A DNA stretch of 64,000 nucleotides. Source: RYN-111 sp046723735 (GTDB taxonomy: Bacteria; Actinomycetota; Actinomycetes; Mycobacteriales; SCTD01). The translations under genes were made by a program, and so were the position numbers. The notes beneath the pieces were generated by a model. The model made no database searches, was not told the DNA's origin, and saw nothing but the letters and a program-made list of their open reading frames with translations. This document shows, one piece after another, positions 15,666-24,704 of this stretch. The DNA is taken from positions 11,918-75,917 of the forward strand of contig JBKOVB010000113.1 of NCBI GenBank assembly GCA_046723735.1, given 5' to 3'. The stretch's first letter is position 1. Each line of letters starts with the position of its first letter.

Positions 15666-18200
15666 GTGCTGCGCATCACCCTCCGCTCGCTGTTCGAGCG
15701 CAAGCTGCGCCTGCTGCTGTCGGGCCTCGCGGTCGTGCTCGGCGTGGCGTTCGTGTCCGGCACCTTCGTGCTCACCGACACGATGCAGAAGGTCTTCGAC
15801 ACCCTGTTCTCCGACGTCTACAAGGGCACCGCCGTGACCGTGCAGGGCACATCTGCGCTCGGCGGAGGGAGCGAGAACGACCGCGCCCCCGTGCCGCAGG
15901 CGGTGCTCGACCGGGTGAAGCGTGTGCCGGGGGTCGCCGAGGCCGAGGGCGTGGTGAGCGCCGACCAGGTGCAGATCGTCAAGAAGGACGGCAAGGTCTA
16001 CACGACCCACGGCGGGCCGACCCTCGGGTTCAGCTTCAACCCGAACAGCCGCCAGGAGTCCCTGAAGGTCAAGCAGGGCCGCGCGCCGCAGGGCCCGGAC
16101 GAGTTCGCCGTCGACGAGACCACGTTCAAGAAGGCGCACCTCCGAGTCGGCGAGCAGGTGAAGATCCTCCCGAAGGGGACGCCGCGCACCATGACGCTCG
16201 TCGGGGTCGTCGGCCTGGACACCGCCCCCAGCCTGGGCGGCGCGAGCCTGACGCTATTCGATCCCCCGACGGCGCAGCAGGTCATCGGGACGCCGGGCAC
16301 GTGGAGCCAGCTCAACCTGGCGGCGGCCTCCGGAGTCTCCAACGCTGAGCTGAAGCAGCGGGTCGCCGCCGTGCTCCCCCAGGGCTACGGGGCGCTCACC
16401 CAACAGCAGCAGATCGACGACGCCTCGAAGGACATCAAGCGGGGCCTGTCGGTCTTCAACACCGTGCTGCTTGCCTTCGGCTTCATCGCGCTGTTCGTCG
16501 GGATGTTCCTCATCTTCAACACGTTCTCGATGCTCATCGCGCAGCGGACCCGCGAGCTGGCGCTGCTGCGCGCGATGGGCGCGAGCCGGCAGCAGGTCAC
16601 GCTCTCGGTCCTGGTCGAGGCAGTGCTCGTCGGCACTGTGAGCGCGTTGATCGGTTTCGTGCTGGGCATCGGCGTCGCGGTCGTGCTCCGCAAGCTCCTC
16701 AAGGCGCTGGGCATCGAGCTGCCGGGCGGTTCCACGGTGGTGCTGCCACGCACCTTTGTCATCTCCATGCTGGTCGGCGTGCTCGTGACCGTCGCCGCCG
16801 CCCTCATCCCGTCCCGCAAGGCGGCGCGGGTCGCCCCGGTGCAGGCGATGCGCGAGTCGGGCCCGGCGGAGGACCGCTCGCTCGGCCGGCGCACGATCAT
16901 CGGCTCCGTCCTGCTCCTCGGCGGCGTGGCGGCGCTCGCATCCGGGCTCAACGGCAACGGCGGCATCCAAACCGTCGGCCTGGGCGCCGCGTTGTCCTTC
17001 CTCGCCGTCGCCACGCTGAGCCCGCTCGTGGCTCGACCCGTCGTGGCGGCCCTGGGTGCGCCGTTCCGACGCCTCGGGACCCCAAGCACGCTGGGCCGGG
17101 CGAACGCGATGCGCAGCCCCCGGCGTACGGCGGCGACGGCGTCGGCGCTGATGATCGGGCTGGCTCTCGTCGCGATGGTGTCGACCTTCGGCGCCAGCGT
17201 GAAGAAGAGCCTCGCGAACTACGTCGACCGCTCGCTCGGCGCCGCCTTCGTGCTGCTTCCCGAGGGCGGCTTCGACAGCCAGTTCTCGCCGGTCGTCGCC
17301 ACGCGGCTGCGCCAGCAGCCGGCGATCGACGAAGTGGCGTCCTACCGCTTCGTGCAGAAGGTGAAGGTCGACGGCTCCAACGTCCAGATGCAGGGCGTCG
17401 AGGCCGGACCCTTCGTCACGACCCTGTCGGTGAAGACGCTCACCGGCGACATCACGAGCATCGATCGGGGTGAGCTGGCGATCTCCAAGAAGGTCGCCGA
17501 CTCGCGGAACCTCAAGGTCGGCGACAAGGTGGACGTCGTCTGGTCAAAGACCGGAAACCAGCCGATGACGATCGGCGCCGTCTACGCGGACAACCTGTTC
17601 GCCGGCGACTACGTCGTCGGCGGTCAGGTGGCCGACGCCAACCTCACCGACCCGCTGCTGGGCGTCGTGGCCGTGACGCTCAAGCCGGACGTCACCGCGG
17701 CGCAGGGCCGCGCTGCCGTCGAACGCGTGACGAAAGCCTTCCCGAACGTCAAGGTCCGGGACCAGGCGGGGCTCGTGCAGGACCAGCGCAAGCAGATCGA
17801 CGGCCTGCTCAACGTCGTCACCGCGCTGCTGATCTTCTCGGTGCTCATCGCGGTGCTCGGGATCATCAACACGCTGGCCCTGTCGGTCCTGGAACGCACC
17901 CGCGAGCTGGGGCTGCTGCGCGCAGTCGGTCTCTCCCGTCGCCAATTGCGTCGGATGATCCGCTGGGAGAGCGTGCTCATCTCGATCTTCGGCGCGATCC
18001 TCGGGATCCTCGTCGGGCTCGCGTTCGGCTGGGCGCTCGTCCAGGCGCTCAAGGACCAGGGCATCGACCAGTTCGCGTTGCCCGTCGCACGGCTGCTGCT
18101 GGTGCTCGTCGCCGCGGCACTGGGCGGCGTGATCGCCGCGGCGCTGCCCGCCCGTCGCGCGGCGCGTCTGAACGTCCTGACCGCCATCGCCGAGGAGTAG
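15666..18200 (+). CDS. FtsX/MacB-type ABC permease
   Basis: A permease of 844 residues with two FtsX modules. The first transmembrane segment (LLLSGLAVVLGVAFVSGTFVL) is followed by a large extracytoplasmic domain of about 200 residues. Three helices follow with the QRTRELALLRAMGASR loop, then two central helices, a second extracytoplasmic domain, and a second three-helix module with ERTRELGLLRAVGLSRRQLRRM. With its ATPase it likely moves lipids, peptides or lipoproteins across the envelope in a mechanotransmission cycle. The substrate is unknown. GTG start. Confidence 0.9.
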   Translation: MLRITLRSLFERKLRLLLSGLAVVLGVAFVSGTFVLTDTMQKVFDTLFSDVYKGTAVTVQGTSALGGGSENDRAPVPQAVLDRVKRVPGVAEAEGVVSADQVQIVKKDGKVYTTHGGPTLGFSFNPNSRQESLKVKQGRAPQGPDEFAVDETTFKKAHLRVGEQVKILPKGTPRTMTLVGVVGLDTAPSLGGASLTLFDPPTAQQVIGTPGTWSQLNLAAASGVSNAELKQRVAAVLPQGYGALTQQQQIDDASKDIKRGLSVFNTVLLAFGFIALFVGMFLIFNTFSMLIAQRTRELALLRAMGASRQQVTLSVLVEAVLVGTVSALIGFVLGIGVAVVLRKLLKALGIELPGGSTVVLPRTFVISMLVGVLVTVAAALIPSRKAARVAPVQAMRESGPAEDRSLGRRTIIGSVLLLGGVAALASGLNGNGGIQTVGLGAALSFLAVATLSPLVARPVVAALGAPFRRLGTPSTLGRANAMRSPRRTAATASALMIGLALVAMVSTFGASVKKSLANYVDRSLGAAFVLLPEGGFDSQFSPVVATRLRQQPAIDEVASYRFVQKVKVDGSNVQMQGVEAGPFVTTLSVKTLTGDITSIDRGELAISKKVADSRNLKVGDKVDVVWSKTGNQPMTIGAVYADNLFAGDYVVGGQVADANLTDPLLGVVAVTLKPDVTAAQGRAAVERVTKAFPNVKVRDQAGLVQDQRKQIDGLLNVVTALLIFSVLIAVLGIINTLALSVLERTRELGLLRAVGLSRRQLRRMIRWESVLISIFGAILGILVGLAFGWALVQALKDQGIDQFALPVARLLLVLVAAALGGVIAAALPARRAARLNVLTAIAEE

Positions 18201-18216
18201 CGAGCACAATGCTCCG

Positions 18217-18726
18217 GTGCGATGGGGGGAGCGGGTCGAACAGCACCCGGTAGGACAGGCGGTCATCGGCCTGGGCATGGCCGCGCTCGTCGGCCTGCTG
18301 GTGCTGTGGAACCTGCCCGCCGGGCCCGCCCACGACCTCGCGCAACCGGTCGTCCGGCCGGCTGTGCAGGCGATCGGGCTGGAGCAGGACTGGGCGCTGT
18401 TCGCCCCCGACCCGCGCGGCTTCAGCGTCGGCGTGTACGCCACGGTGACGTTCGCCGACGGCCGAGTGCAGGCCTGGGTGCCCCCGCACAACGGCCTTTT
18501 GGTGAGCCCGTACCGGACCTACCGCTGGCAGAAGTACGTCGAGCGGCTGCGCGCCGATGACTACGCCGGGCTGTGGGAGCCCACGGCGCGCTGGGTCGCG
18601 CGGCAGGCCGGCCCCGGGGTGGTGCGCGTGGTCCTGACCAGGACGTTCCAGGACGTCCAGGCACCGGGCACGAGCACGCGGCCCACGCCCGGTCGCTACG
18701 ACTTCTACACGCTGGAGCTCACGTGA
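18217..18726 (+). CDS. Membrane-anchored partner of HTTM protein
   Basis: Protein of 169 residues with one transmembrane helix (AVIGLGMAALVGLLVLWNLPAG) and a soluble part containing DWALFAPDPRG, a W-x-x-F-A-P motif seen in small proteins that accompany HTTM-domain genes. A possible leaderless -10 (CACAAT) ends 6 nt before its GTG. It overlaps the next gene by GTGA. No enzymatic motif is visible; a supporting role for the HTTM protein is inferred. Confidence 0.65.
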   Translation: MRWGERVEQHPVGQAVIGLGMAALVGLLVLWNLPAGPAHDLAQPVVRPAVQAIGLEQDWALFAPDPRGFSVGVYATVTFADGRVQAWVPPHNGLLVSPYRTYRWQKYVERLRADDYAGLWEPTARWVARQAGPGVVRVVLTRTFQDVQAPGTSTRPTPGRYDFYTLELT

Positions 18727-19604
18727 ACGGCCTGCGCCGCTGGGTCTTCACACCCGTGGACACCGCCCCCATGGCAGCGCTGCGGATCGCCTGCGGCCTG
18801 CTCGCGCTGGGCTGGACGCTCTCGCTCCTGCCGGACGCGCAGACGTTCCTCGGCGACCACGGTCTGACCTCCGGACCAACCACCGGGGACGCCGGCTGGT
18901 GGACGGTGAGTCACTTCCCGCCGTACGGCGTGCTGGCCCTGCTCGCGGCCGCGTCGGTCGCCCTCGCGCTGGGCTGGCGGACCCGCCTCGTGGCCGTCGT
19001 CGTCGCCGTGCTCCTGACCGTCGTCCAGCGGCGCGACGTGTACGCGCTCAACAGCGGGGACCTGCTGCTGCGGGAGCTGGCCTTCTACGTGGCCCTCATG
19101 CCGGCGGGGGAGTGCTGGTCGCTCGACGCGCGGCGGCGCGGGGAGCCACGGCCCCGGGCGCCGTGGGGCCTGCGCCTGCTGCAGGTGCAGGTGTCGCTGA
19201 TCTACGCCTCGTCGGTGGTGGCCAAGCTGCACGGCACCAGCTGGCAGGACGGCACCGCGGTCGGCAAGGCGCTTCAGCTGGGCGACCTGCAGCGCTTCGT
19301 GGTGCCGCACGCGCTGACCACCAGCGTGACGGTGTCGGCGTTGCTGACCTACGGGACGCTGCTCGTCGAAGCGGCCCTCGTGGCCGGGCTCTGGATGCCC
19401 CGGGCCCGCTGGTGGGTGATGGGCGCGGGCGTCGCCATCCACCTCGGCATCGAGGCGACCCTGCTCGTCGGCTGGTTCTCCTTGACGGTCATCGCCTGCT
19501 ACCTGGCGTTCGTGCCCGCGCCGGTGCTGCGGGCCGCAGTGGCCAGGGTGCACGCAAGGGGGACGGAACCGGTCTGGGAGGATGCGCCCATCGTCGCTTC
19601 CTGA
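18723..19604 (+). CDS. HTTM-domain integral membrane protein
   Basis: This 293-residue protein has several hydrophobic helices and belongs to the HTTM / vitamin-K-dependent gamma-carboxylase-like superfamily, as shown by the ordered blocks RIACGLLALGWTLSL, LGWRTRLVAVV, RRDVYALNSGDLLLR and QVSLIYASSVVAKLHG. The latter two contain the conserved N-x-G-D and the K-x-x-G segment. Bacterial members have no proven function. The GTG start overlaps its partner gene by 4 bp, so the two proteins are probably made together. Confidence 0.85.
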   Translation: MNGLRRWVFTPVDTAPMAALRIACGLLALGWTLSLLPDAQTFLGDHGLTSGPTTGDAGWWTVSHFPPYGVLALLAAASVALALGWRTRLVAVVVAVLLTVVQRRDVYALNSGDLLLRELAFYVALMPAGECWSLDARRRGEPRPRAPWGLRLLQVQVSLIYASSVVAKLHGTSWQDGTAVGKALQLGDLQRFVVPHALTTSVTVSALLTYGTLLVEAALVAGLWMPRARWWVMGAGVAIHLGIEATLLVGWFSLTVIACYLAFVPAPVLRAAVARVHARGTEPVWEDAPIVAS

Positions 19605-19614
19605 AGGAGTCCCC

Positions 19615-20397
19615 GTGCTCGACCTCGCTGGAACCTCGTCCGTCGTCACCGGTGGCGCGTCCGGTCTGGGCGAGGCCTGCGCCCGTCAGATCGCCGCTCG
19701 CGGTGGCCGCGTCGTCGTCGTCGACCTCAACGACGACAAGGGCGTCAAGGTCGCCGGCGACATCGGCGGCACCTACGTCCGCGCGGACGTGTCAGACCCC
19801 GAGCAGGTGATCGCTGCGATCAGTGCCGCTGAAGAGCTCGGCACGTTCCGCACGCTCGTCACCGCGGCCGGCATCGGCTGGGCGTCCCGCACGATCGGCC
19901 GTGACGGCACCTACGAGTCGGCGCACGACCTCGACGCGTTCAAGAAGGTCCTTACCGTCAACCTGGTGGGCACCTTCAACTGTGTGCGCCTCGCGGCCAC
20001 CGCGATGAGCCGCACCGAGGCGTTCGACGCCGACGGGCAGAAGGGCGCCATCTGCACGATGGCCTCCATCGCCGCGTTCGACGGCCAGATCGGCCAGGCG
20101 TCGTACTCCGCCAGCAAGGGCGGCGTCGTCGGCATGACGGTGCCGATCGCCCGTGACCTCGCCGCCGCCGGTATCCGCATCAACTGCGTCGCCCCCGGCC
20201 TCATCGACACGCCCATCTACGGCGAGGGCCCGGCGTCCGAGGCGTTCAAGGACAACCTCAAGCGCGACGTGGTCTTCCCCAAGCGCCTGGGCAAGGCGGA
20301 CGAGCTCGCCTCCATGGTGCTCGAGCTGCTGACCAACACGTACGCCAACGGCGAGGTCGTCCGCGTCGACGGTGCGGCTCGGCTCCAGCCCAAGTAG
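19615..20397 (+). CDS. SDR of the 3-hydroxyacyl-CoA dehydrogenase type-2 (HSD10) kind
   Basis: This 260-residue dehydrogenase has TGGASGLGEACA for NAD binding, NLVGTFNCVRLAA, MASIAAFDGQIGQ and the catalytic YSASK. The pattern GQIGQASYSASKGGVVGMTVPIARDLA is typical of HSD17B10-like 3-hydroxyacyl-CoA dehydrogenases acting on short branched acyl-CoAs, some of which also accept steroids. GAAGGAG lies 5 nt before the GTG. It is 10 bp behind the HTTM gene on the same strand. Confidence 0.85.
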   Translation: MLDLAGTSSVVTGGASGLGEACARQIAARGGRVVVVDLNDDKGVKVAGDIGGTYVRADVSDPEQVIAAISAAEELGTFRTLVTAAGIGWASRTIGRDGTYESAHDLDAFKKVLTVNLVGTFNCVRLAATAMSRTEAFDADGQKGAICTMASIAAFDGQIGQASYSASKGGVVGMTVPIARDLAAAGIRINCVAPGLIDTPIYGEGPASEAFKDNLKRDVVFPKRLGKADELASMVLELLTNTYANGEVVRVDGAARLQPK

Positions 20398-20435
20398 TCC
20401 CGGCGGCCTCAGCCCGCAGCCCACAGCCCCCTTTT

Positions 20436-20502
20436 CTTGATCAACAGGACTTCCGGCCGCGACACGCCGGGCGTGTCGCGGCACCGTTTCCTGTTGATCA
20501 AG
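20436..20502. repeat. Nested inverted repeat between convergent genes
   Basis: Outer arms CTTGATCAACAGGA (20436-20449) and TCCTGTTGATCAAG (20489-20502) enclose inner arms CCGCGACACGC (20457-20467) and GCGTGTCGCGG (20471-20481). Together they form an almost continuous hairpin in the gap between the SDR and the convergent FAD oxidase gene. Flanking C-rich and G-rich runs extend the stem. It may act as a bidirectional terminator; it is also built like a REP-type element. Confidence 0.85.
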
Positions 20503-20511
20503 GAAGGGGGG

Positions 20512-21585
20512 TCAGCGGACCAGCGGCCAGACATCGGCTTGCTGACCGAGGGCGAGCGCGGCCGCCTGGCGTGCGCACAGCGCCCCCACCACGTTGCCTG
20601 TGCCGTTGTAGCCGCCGACCGCCCAGACGCCCTGCCGGACCTCGCCGAGGAAGGGCAGGGCGTCCGCCGTGTAGCCGACTGACGCGGCCCAGCGGTGCGT
20701 GACCGGAGCGCTGACGCCGAGGCACTCGCGCAGGAAGCCCTCGAGGGCTGCTTGCACGCGGGGTGACGTGTCGGTGGAGCGGGTCTCCTCCTCGGCGCCG
20801 CCGAGGTCGCGGAAGCCACCGAGCGCGAGGCGGCCGTCGGGCAGCTGCTGCCAGTACTCGAACCCGTGACGGCGGTACACCGGGCGGGGCCAGGCCGGCG
20901 GCACCGGAGCGGTGGCCAGCATCTGCAGCCGCACGGTGCGGACAGGCACCTCGGGCAGGAGCAGGTCGAGGTTGCCGTCGACCGCCACGATCACGCCGCC
21001 GCAGCGCACCGAGCCGTGCGGCGTCGTGACGCAGGTGCCAGTCAGGCCCGTCACGGGAGAGTGCTCGAAGAGCGACGAGACGGCCTGGTGTGCAAGGGTT
21101 CTGCAGCGCGCCAGCGGCTGCAGCACCCCGTCGGCAGGGAACAGCAGCCCGCGGCCCTCGGGCCCGTCGTACTCCTCGACGGCGAAGCCGTCCGCGCGCA
21201 GCTCCTCGGCCTGGCGGACGCAGTCGGCCAGCGCCGCCTCGTCGTCCTCGATGCGCAGCGAACCGACCCGGCGGGTGTGCGGCGTGCGGTCCATCTCCTC
21301 GAGCGTGCGGCGGTACAGCAGCGCGGCCGTCTCACGGCCCAGAGTGGCGACCACCTCGTGGTACGGCGGGGCCAGCCCGGCGAGGAGGAAGCCGCCATTG
21401 CGGCCCGCGGCGCCACCGCCGACCGTGCCGGCGTCGAGCCCGACGACCGCGGCACCACGGGACTCGAGCTCCTGGACGGCGGTCAGCCCGGAGCCGCCCA
21501 GGCCGATGACGCAGACGTCCGCGACCACGTCGCCCTCGAGCCGCGGCAACCGCAGCTGCCCGCCGTCCTCCCAGACCGGGTCCAC
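20512..21585 (-). CDS. FAD-dependent DAO-family oxidoreductase
   Basis: This 357-residue amine/amino-acid oxidase-type flavoprotein has VCVIGLGGSGLTAVQELESRG for FAD and GGGAAGRNGGFLLAG, a motif typical of gamma-glutamylputrescine oxidase-like members. The substrate-domain sequence TADALPFLGEVRQGVWAVGGYNGTGNV lies near the C-terminus. The start is GTG at 21585, giving a head-to-head layout with the LLM gene across only 24 bp. The substrate is not deducible beyond an amino or imino compound. Confidence 0.85.
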   Translation of the reverse strand: MDPVWEDGGQLRLPRLEGDVVADVCVIGLGGSGLTAVQELESRGAAVVGLDAGTVGGGAAGRNGGFLLAGLAPPYHEVVATLGRETAALLYRRTLEEMDRTPHTRRVGSLRIEDDEAALADCVRQAEELRADGFAVEEYDGPEGRGLLFPADGVLQPLARCRTLAHQAVSSLFEHSPVTGLTGTCVTTPHGSVRCGGVIVAVDGNLDLLLPEVPVRTVRLQMLATAPVPPAWPRPVYRRHGFEYWQQLPDGRLALGGFRDLGGAEEETRSTDTSPRVQAALEGFLRECLGVSAPVTHRWAASVGYTADALPFLGEVRQGVWAVGGYNGTGNVVGALCARQAAALALGQQADVWPLVR

Positions 21586-21597
21586 ATGCCCATCCTC

Positions 21598-21603
21598 TAC
21601 GTT
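21598..21603 (+). promoter_or_regulatory. Leaderless -10 for the LLM gene
   Basis: TACGTT ends 6 nt before the ATG at 21610. The start codon therefore falls at the expected transcription start, and no ribosome-binding site is visible. The whole 24-bp gap to the divergent oxidase must serve both genes. Confidence 0.5.
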
Positions 21604-21609
21604 GCTCGG

Positions 21610-22482
21610 ATGAAGTACGCCGTCGTCGCGCCCGTCGCCGCGAACGTCACCGCCGACCCTGTCTGGATGACGGCCTTCGCGCAGCACGTGGAGGCGTGCG
21701 GGTTCGAGTCGCTCGTGGTCGTGGAACACACCGTGGTGACCCACGGGTACACGAGCCGCTACCCGTACGACACCTCGGGCCGGATGGAGCTCGACGAGAG
21801 CTGCGAGATCCCGGATCCCTTGGAGCTGCTGGCGTTCCTGGCCGGACGGACGACCCGGCTGGGCCTCGCGACCGGCGTGCTGGTGCTCCCCAACCACCAC
21901 CCGGTCGTGCTGGCGAAGCGGCTCGCCACGCTGGACGTGCTGTCCGGCGGTCGGCTGCGGCTGTGCGTCGGGATGGGCTGGATGCGCGAGGAGGTCGAGG
22001 CCTGCGGCGCCGACTTCGACAGCCGCGGCCGCCGCGCCGACGAGCAGCTGGACGTCATGCGCAAGCTCTGGTCGCCCGGTGAGAAGGGCGCCGACCACCA
22101 GGGCGAGTTCTTCCGGCTCGACCGCGCCATGAGCTTCCCCAAGCCGCTCGGCGCCATCCCCGTGCACATCGGGGGACACAGCAGGGCTGCCGCCCGTCGT
22201 GCAGGTCGGCTCGGCGACGGCCTCCAGCCGCTGGGCGTCCACGGGGGGCAGCTCACCGAGCTGGTGGACCTCATGCACCGTGAGGCCGAAGCCGCCGGCC
22301 GCGACCCTGCCGCGCTCGAGCTCTCGCTGGGGCACCTCGTCCGCCGCATCGACCGGGCGAGAGCGGAGACGCTCGCCGCCAAGGGTGCCGACCGGCTGGT
22401 GCTCGCCATGACGCCGACGTCCGACCTCGAGCGGGCCAAGGACGAGCTGTCCGCCTGCGCCCAACGTCTGGAGCTCCGATGA
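21610..22482 (+). CDS. LLM-class (probably F420-dependent) oxidoreductase
   Basis: Luciferase-like TIM-barrel flavin/deazaflavin oxidoreductase, 290 residues. Recognisable blocks are HVEACGFESLVVVEH, TTRLGLATGVLVLPNHHPVVLAKRLATLDVLSGGRL, GMGWMREEVEACGADF and AIPVHIGGHSRAAARRAGRLGDG. Actinobacterial members of this length mostly use coenzyme F420. The substrate is unknown. It overlaps the following SnoaL-like gene by 4 bp. Confidence 0.87.
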   Translation: MKYAVVAPVAANVTADPVWMTAFAQHVEACGFESLVVVEHTVVTHGYTSRYPYDTSGRMELDESCEIPDPLELLAFLAGRTTRLGLATGVLVLPNHHPVVLAKRLATLDVLSGGRLRLCVGMGWMREEVEACGADFDSRGRRADEQLDVMRKLWSPGEKGADHQGEFFRLDRAMSFPKPLGAIPVHIGGHSRAAARRAGRLGDGLQPLGVHGGQLTELVDLMHREAEAAGRDPAALELSLGHLVRRIDRARAETLAAKGADRLVLAMTPTSDLERAKDELSACAQRLELR

Positions 22483-22919
22483 ACGTCGACGACCGCCTGG
22501 CCCTGCTCGACCTCGTCCACCGCTACGCGCTCCTCGTCGACAATCGCGACCTCGACGCGGCTGTCGCGCTGTTCACGGCTGACGGCGTGCTCTCCACCCC
22601 TGACCCGCCTGAGCACCTCGACCCGGTGCACGAGCACGCGGGGCATGACGCGGTGCACGAGGCGTTGGCGATCGTGACCTCGGTGGAGCGCACCTTCCAC
22701 GAGGTCGTCGGCACGGTCCTCGACCTCGACGGCGACGGCGCGCGCGGCCAGGTGGCCTGCGTCGCGCACCACCTGGTGACCCGCGACGGCGAGACGAAGG
22801 ACCACGTCTGGCACCTGCGCTACGACGACGCCTACCGCCGTACGCCGGAGGGCTGGCGCATCGCCCGCCGCTCCCTGCACGTCGCGTTCCTGGAGACCCG
22901 GCCCGTCCGGACCGGGTGA
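22479..22919 (+). CDS. SnoaL-like (NTF2-fold) protein
   Basis: This 146-residue protein has an N-terminal helical stretch, DDRLALLDLVHRYALLVDNRDLDAAVALF, and later strands HHLVTRDGETKDHVWHLRYDDAYRRT, the standard layout of SnoaL_4/NTF2-like polyketide-cyclase or ketosteroid-isomerase-type folds. Pairing with an LLM oxidoreductase through a 4-bp overlap suggests that both act on the same small molecule. No unambiguous catalytic residue is seen. Confidence 0.78.
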   Translation: MNVDDRLALLDLVHRYALLVDNRDLDAAVALFTADGVLSTPDPPEHLDPVHEHAGHDAVHEALAIVTSVERTFHEVVGTVLDLDGDGARGQVACVAHHLVTRDGETKDHVWHLRYDDAYRRTPEGWRIARRSLHVAFLETRPVRTG

Positions 22920-22924
22920 GCGCC

Positions 22925-24598
22925 TCAGCGAGTGTTCAACAGCAGCTGGGTCGGGTGCTGCGCGTCGTGGAACAGCAGGTTGCGGCCGGCCGCAGGAACC
23001 GGCTCGTGCGTGGGCGAGTCGCCGCTCGCGAACCACAGCCGCAGCCGGTGGCCCTTCGCCACCGTGAACGCGACGTCCCAGATGTCGAGCCGGTACTCCG
23101 TGGTCAGCCCGATCGTGACTGGCAGGTGCCGGTCGTCGGTGAGGTACGGAGCCCCCGGTCGAGACCGCGCCGGGTCGACGTGCCGGAAGTTGGCGCGCAG
23201 CCACCCCTGGGTGATGGGCGTTTCGGTGCCGTCCGGCGCCACGTCCGCGAGCCGAGCCACCCAGGCCATGTCGGCGGCCTCGGTGATGGCCCAGAACCGC
23301 AGCTCGGCCGGGCCGGCCAGCCGCAGCGGTCCTTTCAGCGGGGCGGTCGTGTAGGTCAGGCCACGGGTGTCGTCGAGCCGCTGGTCGGTGTGCACGTAGG
23401 GCGCGAAACCGTCCGGTCCCTCCCACCCCATGGGCACCGAGGCACCGGTGGTCGGGTCGTAGACGTAGGACTCCTGGTAGGCGTCCCGACCGGTCGGGAC
23501 GTGAGTGACCAGCGAGCCGTCGTTCAGCGACGACGCGCTGCCCGTCGTCGCCCCCGACAGGAACAGCCGTGTGATCCCGGGGGCGGCAGCCCGCCACGAG
23601 GACGCGGTGTGCCAGGTGCGGTCCCCGAGGTCGAAGTAGGTGACCCGCGGCTGGCGGTCGACCCCGTTCTTCGCATCTTTGGCGTAGTGGTCGAGCCAGC
23701 GCAGCACCTGCCCGGGCGGCGGGGACGCGGACAGCGACGGCGTCAGGTCGGTCGCACCACCGCCGTACGGCGCCCCCACCTCCCCGATGTTGCCGGTGCC
23801 GTGGTGCGTGGATGCGTCGATCCAGAGCTGTGCCGGGACGTGGAGCGCGTCGATGAGCCGCAGGTCGCCGCGGCTGTACATGTCGTGCCAGCCGGTGAAC
23901 ACGTAGACCGGGACCTTGATGCGGGCGACCTTGGCGAGGACCGAGCGCTCCTGGTACAGCGGCCCGTCCAGGTCGTTGAACCGGGTCTCGAACGCGAACA
24001 GCTGGTCCTTGCGGTCGAGGTACTGCGGCTGCGGCCCGAGCCCCAGCGCCTGGGCCCCCGTCTGGCCGGCGAACCACTGCTCGACGAAGCCCTGGTCGTA
24101 GAGCCCGTTGTGCCACAGCACATCGCGGTAGGGGTCCGTGGGCGGGTGCCCCACCACGACGGTCGTCAGGTGCGGCGGTTGCAGGGCCGCGCCCAGCAAG
24201 GCGGTGATGGCCGAGTAGGAGTAGCCGTAGAGGACGACCCTGCCGTTGCTCCACGGCTGGCGAGCGACCCACTCCACGACGTCGTAGACGTCCTGCTGCT
24301 CACGCAAGCAGAGCAGGCACAGCGCGCCGCCGCTCTTGCCCGAGCCGCGTACGTCGGTGTTGACGTGGGCGTACCCGTTCGGCACGTACGTGGTGGCACT
24401 GGAACGCCCGTACGGCTCCATGTCCACGATCGCCGGAAAGCGCCCCGAGGCCGCGGGCAGGTGCACGTCGCCGACCAGATGCACCCCGTCGCTCGCCGTG
24501 ATGGTCACGTCGGTGAGGTCCTTGGTCGCCGCAGTGGCTGGGAGGGCCGCACCGGTCACGGCCAGCGCTGCGGCGACGACCAGGGGACGGAGACGCAC
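22925..24598 (-). CDS. Secreted CocE/NonD-family serine hydrolase
   Basis: This 557-residue hydrolase has a signal peptide (LVVAAALAVTGAALPATAA) and the X-Pro-dipeptidyl-peptidase/CocE layout: NTDVRGSGKSGG, nucleophile Ser127 in GYSYSA, GWHDMY for the Asp region and HHGTG for the His. A C-terminal jelly-roll domain follows (TTEYRLDIWDVAFTVAKGHRLRLWFASGD). It likely hydrolyses an ester or amide outside the cell. A GGAGG-type site precedes the GTG start. Confidence 0.85.
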   Translation of the reverse strand: MRLRPLVVAAALAVTGAALPATAATKDLTDVTITASDGVHLVGDVHLPAASGRFPAIVDMEPYGRSSATTYVPNGYAHVNTDVRGSGKSGGALCLLCLREQQDVYDVVEWVARQPWSNGRVVLYGYSYSAITALLGAALQPPHLTTVVVGHPPTDPYRDVLWHNGLYDQGFVEQWFAGQTGAQALGLGPQPQYLDRKDQLFAFETRFNDLDGPLYQERSVLAKVARIKVPVYVFTGWHDMYSRGDLRLIDALHVPAQLWIDASTHHGTGNIGEVGAPYGGGATDLTPSLSASPPPGQVLRWLDHYAKDAKNGVDRQPRVTYFDLGDRTWHTASSWRAAAPGITRLFLSGATTGSASSLNDGSLVTHVPTGRDAYQESYVYDPTTGASVPMGWEGPDGFAPYVHTDQRLDDTRGLTYTTAPLKGPLRLAGPAELRFWAITEAADMAWVARLADVAPDGTETPITQGWLRANFRHVDPARSRPGAPYLTDDRHLPVTIGLTTEYRLDIWDVAFTVAKGHRLRLWFASGDSPTHEPVPAAGRNLLFHDAQHPTQLLLNTR

Positions 24599-24615
24599 GG
24601 TAGGTCCTCCAGGGA

Positions 24616-24649
24616 GTCGCGGGACTGTGCAGAGTTCGTCCCGTGCGAC
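24616..24649. terminator. Candidate hairpin terminator
   Basis: GTCGCGGGAC (24616-24625) pairs with GTCCC-GT-GCGAC (24638-24649), apart from a 2-nt bulge. The hairpin lies in the 106-bp gap after the AHSA1 gene and before the hydrolase gene, both on the minus strand. No T-run follows, as is usual in high-GC actinobacteria. Confidence 0.4.
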
Positions 24650-24704
24650 CGGACTCCTGCCGCCGGCTCCTGGCGCGTCGCCCGCCGACCCGTCCAGGTT
24701 GAGC

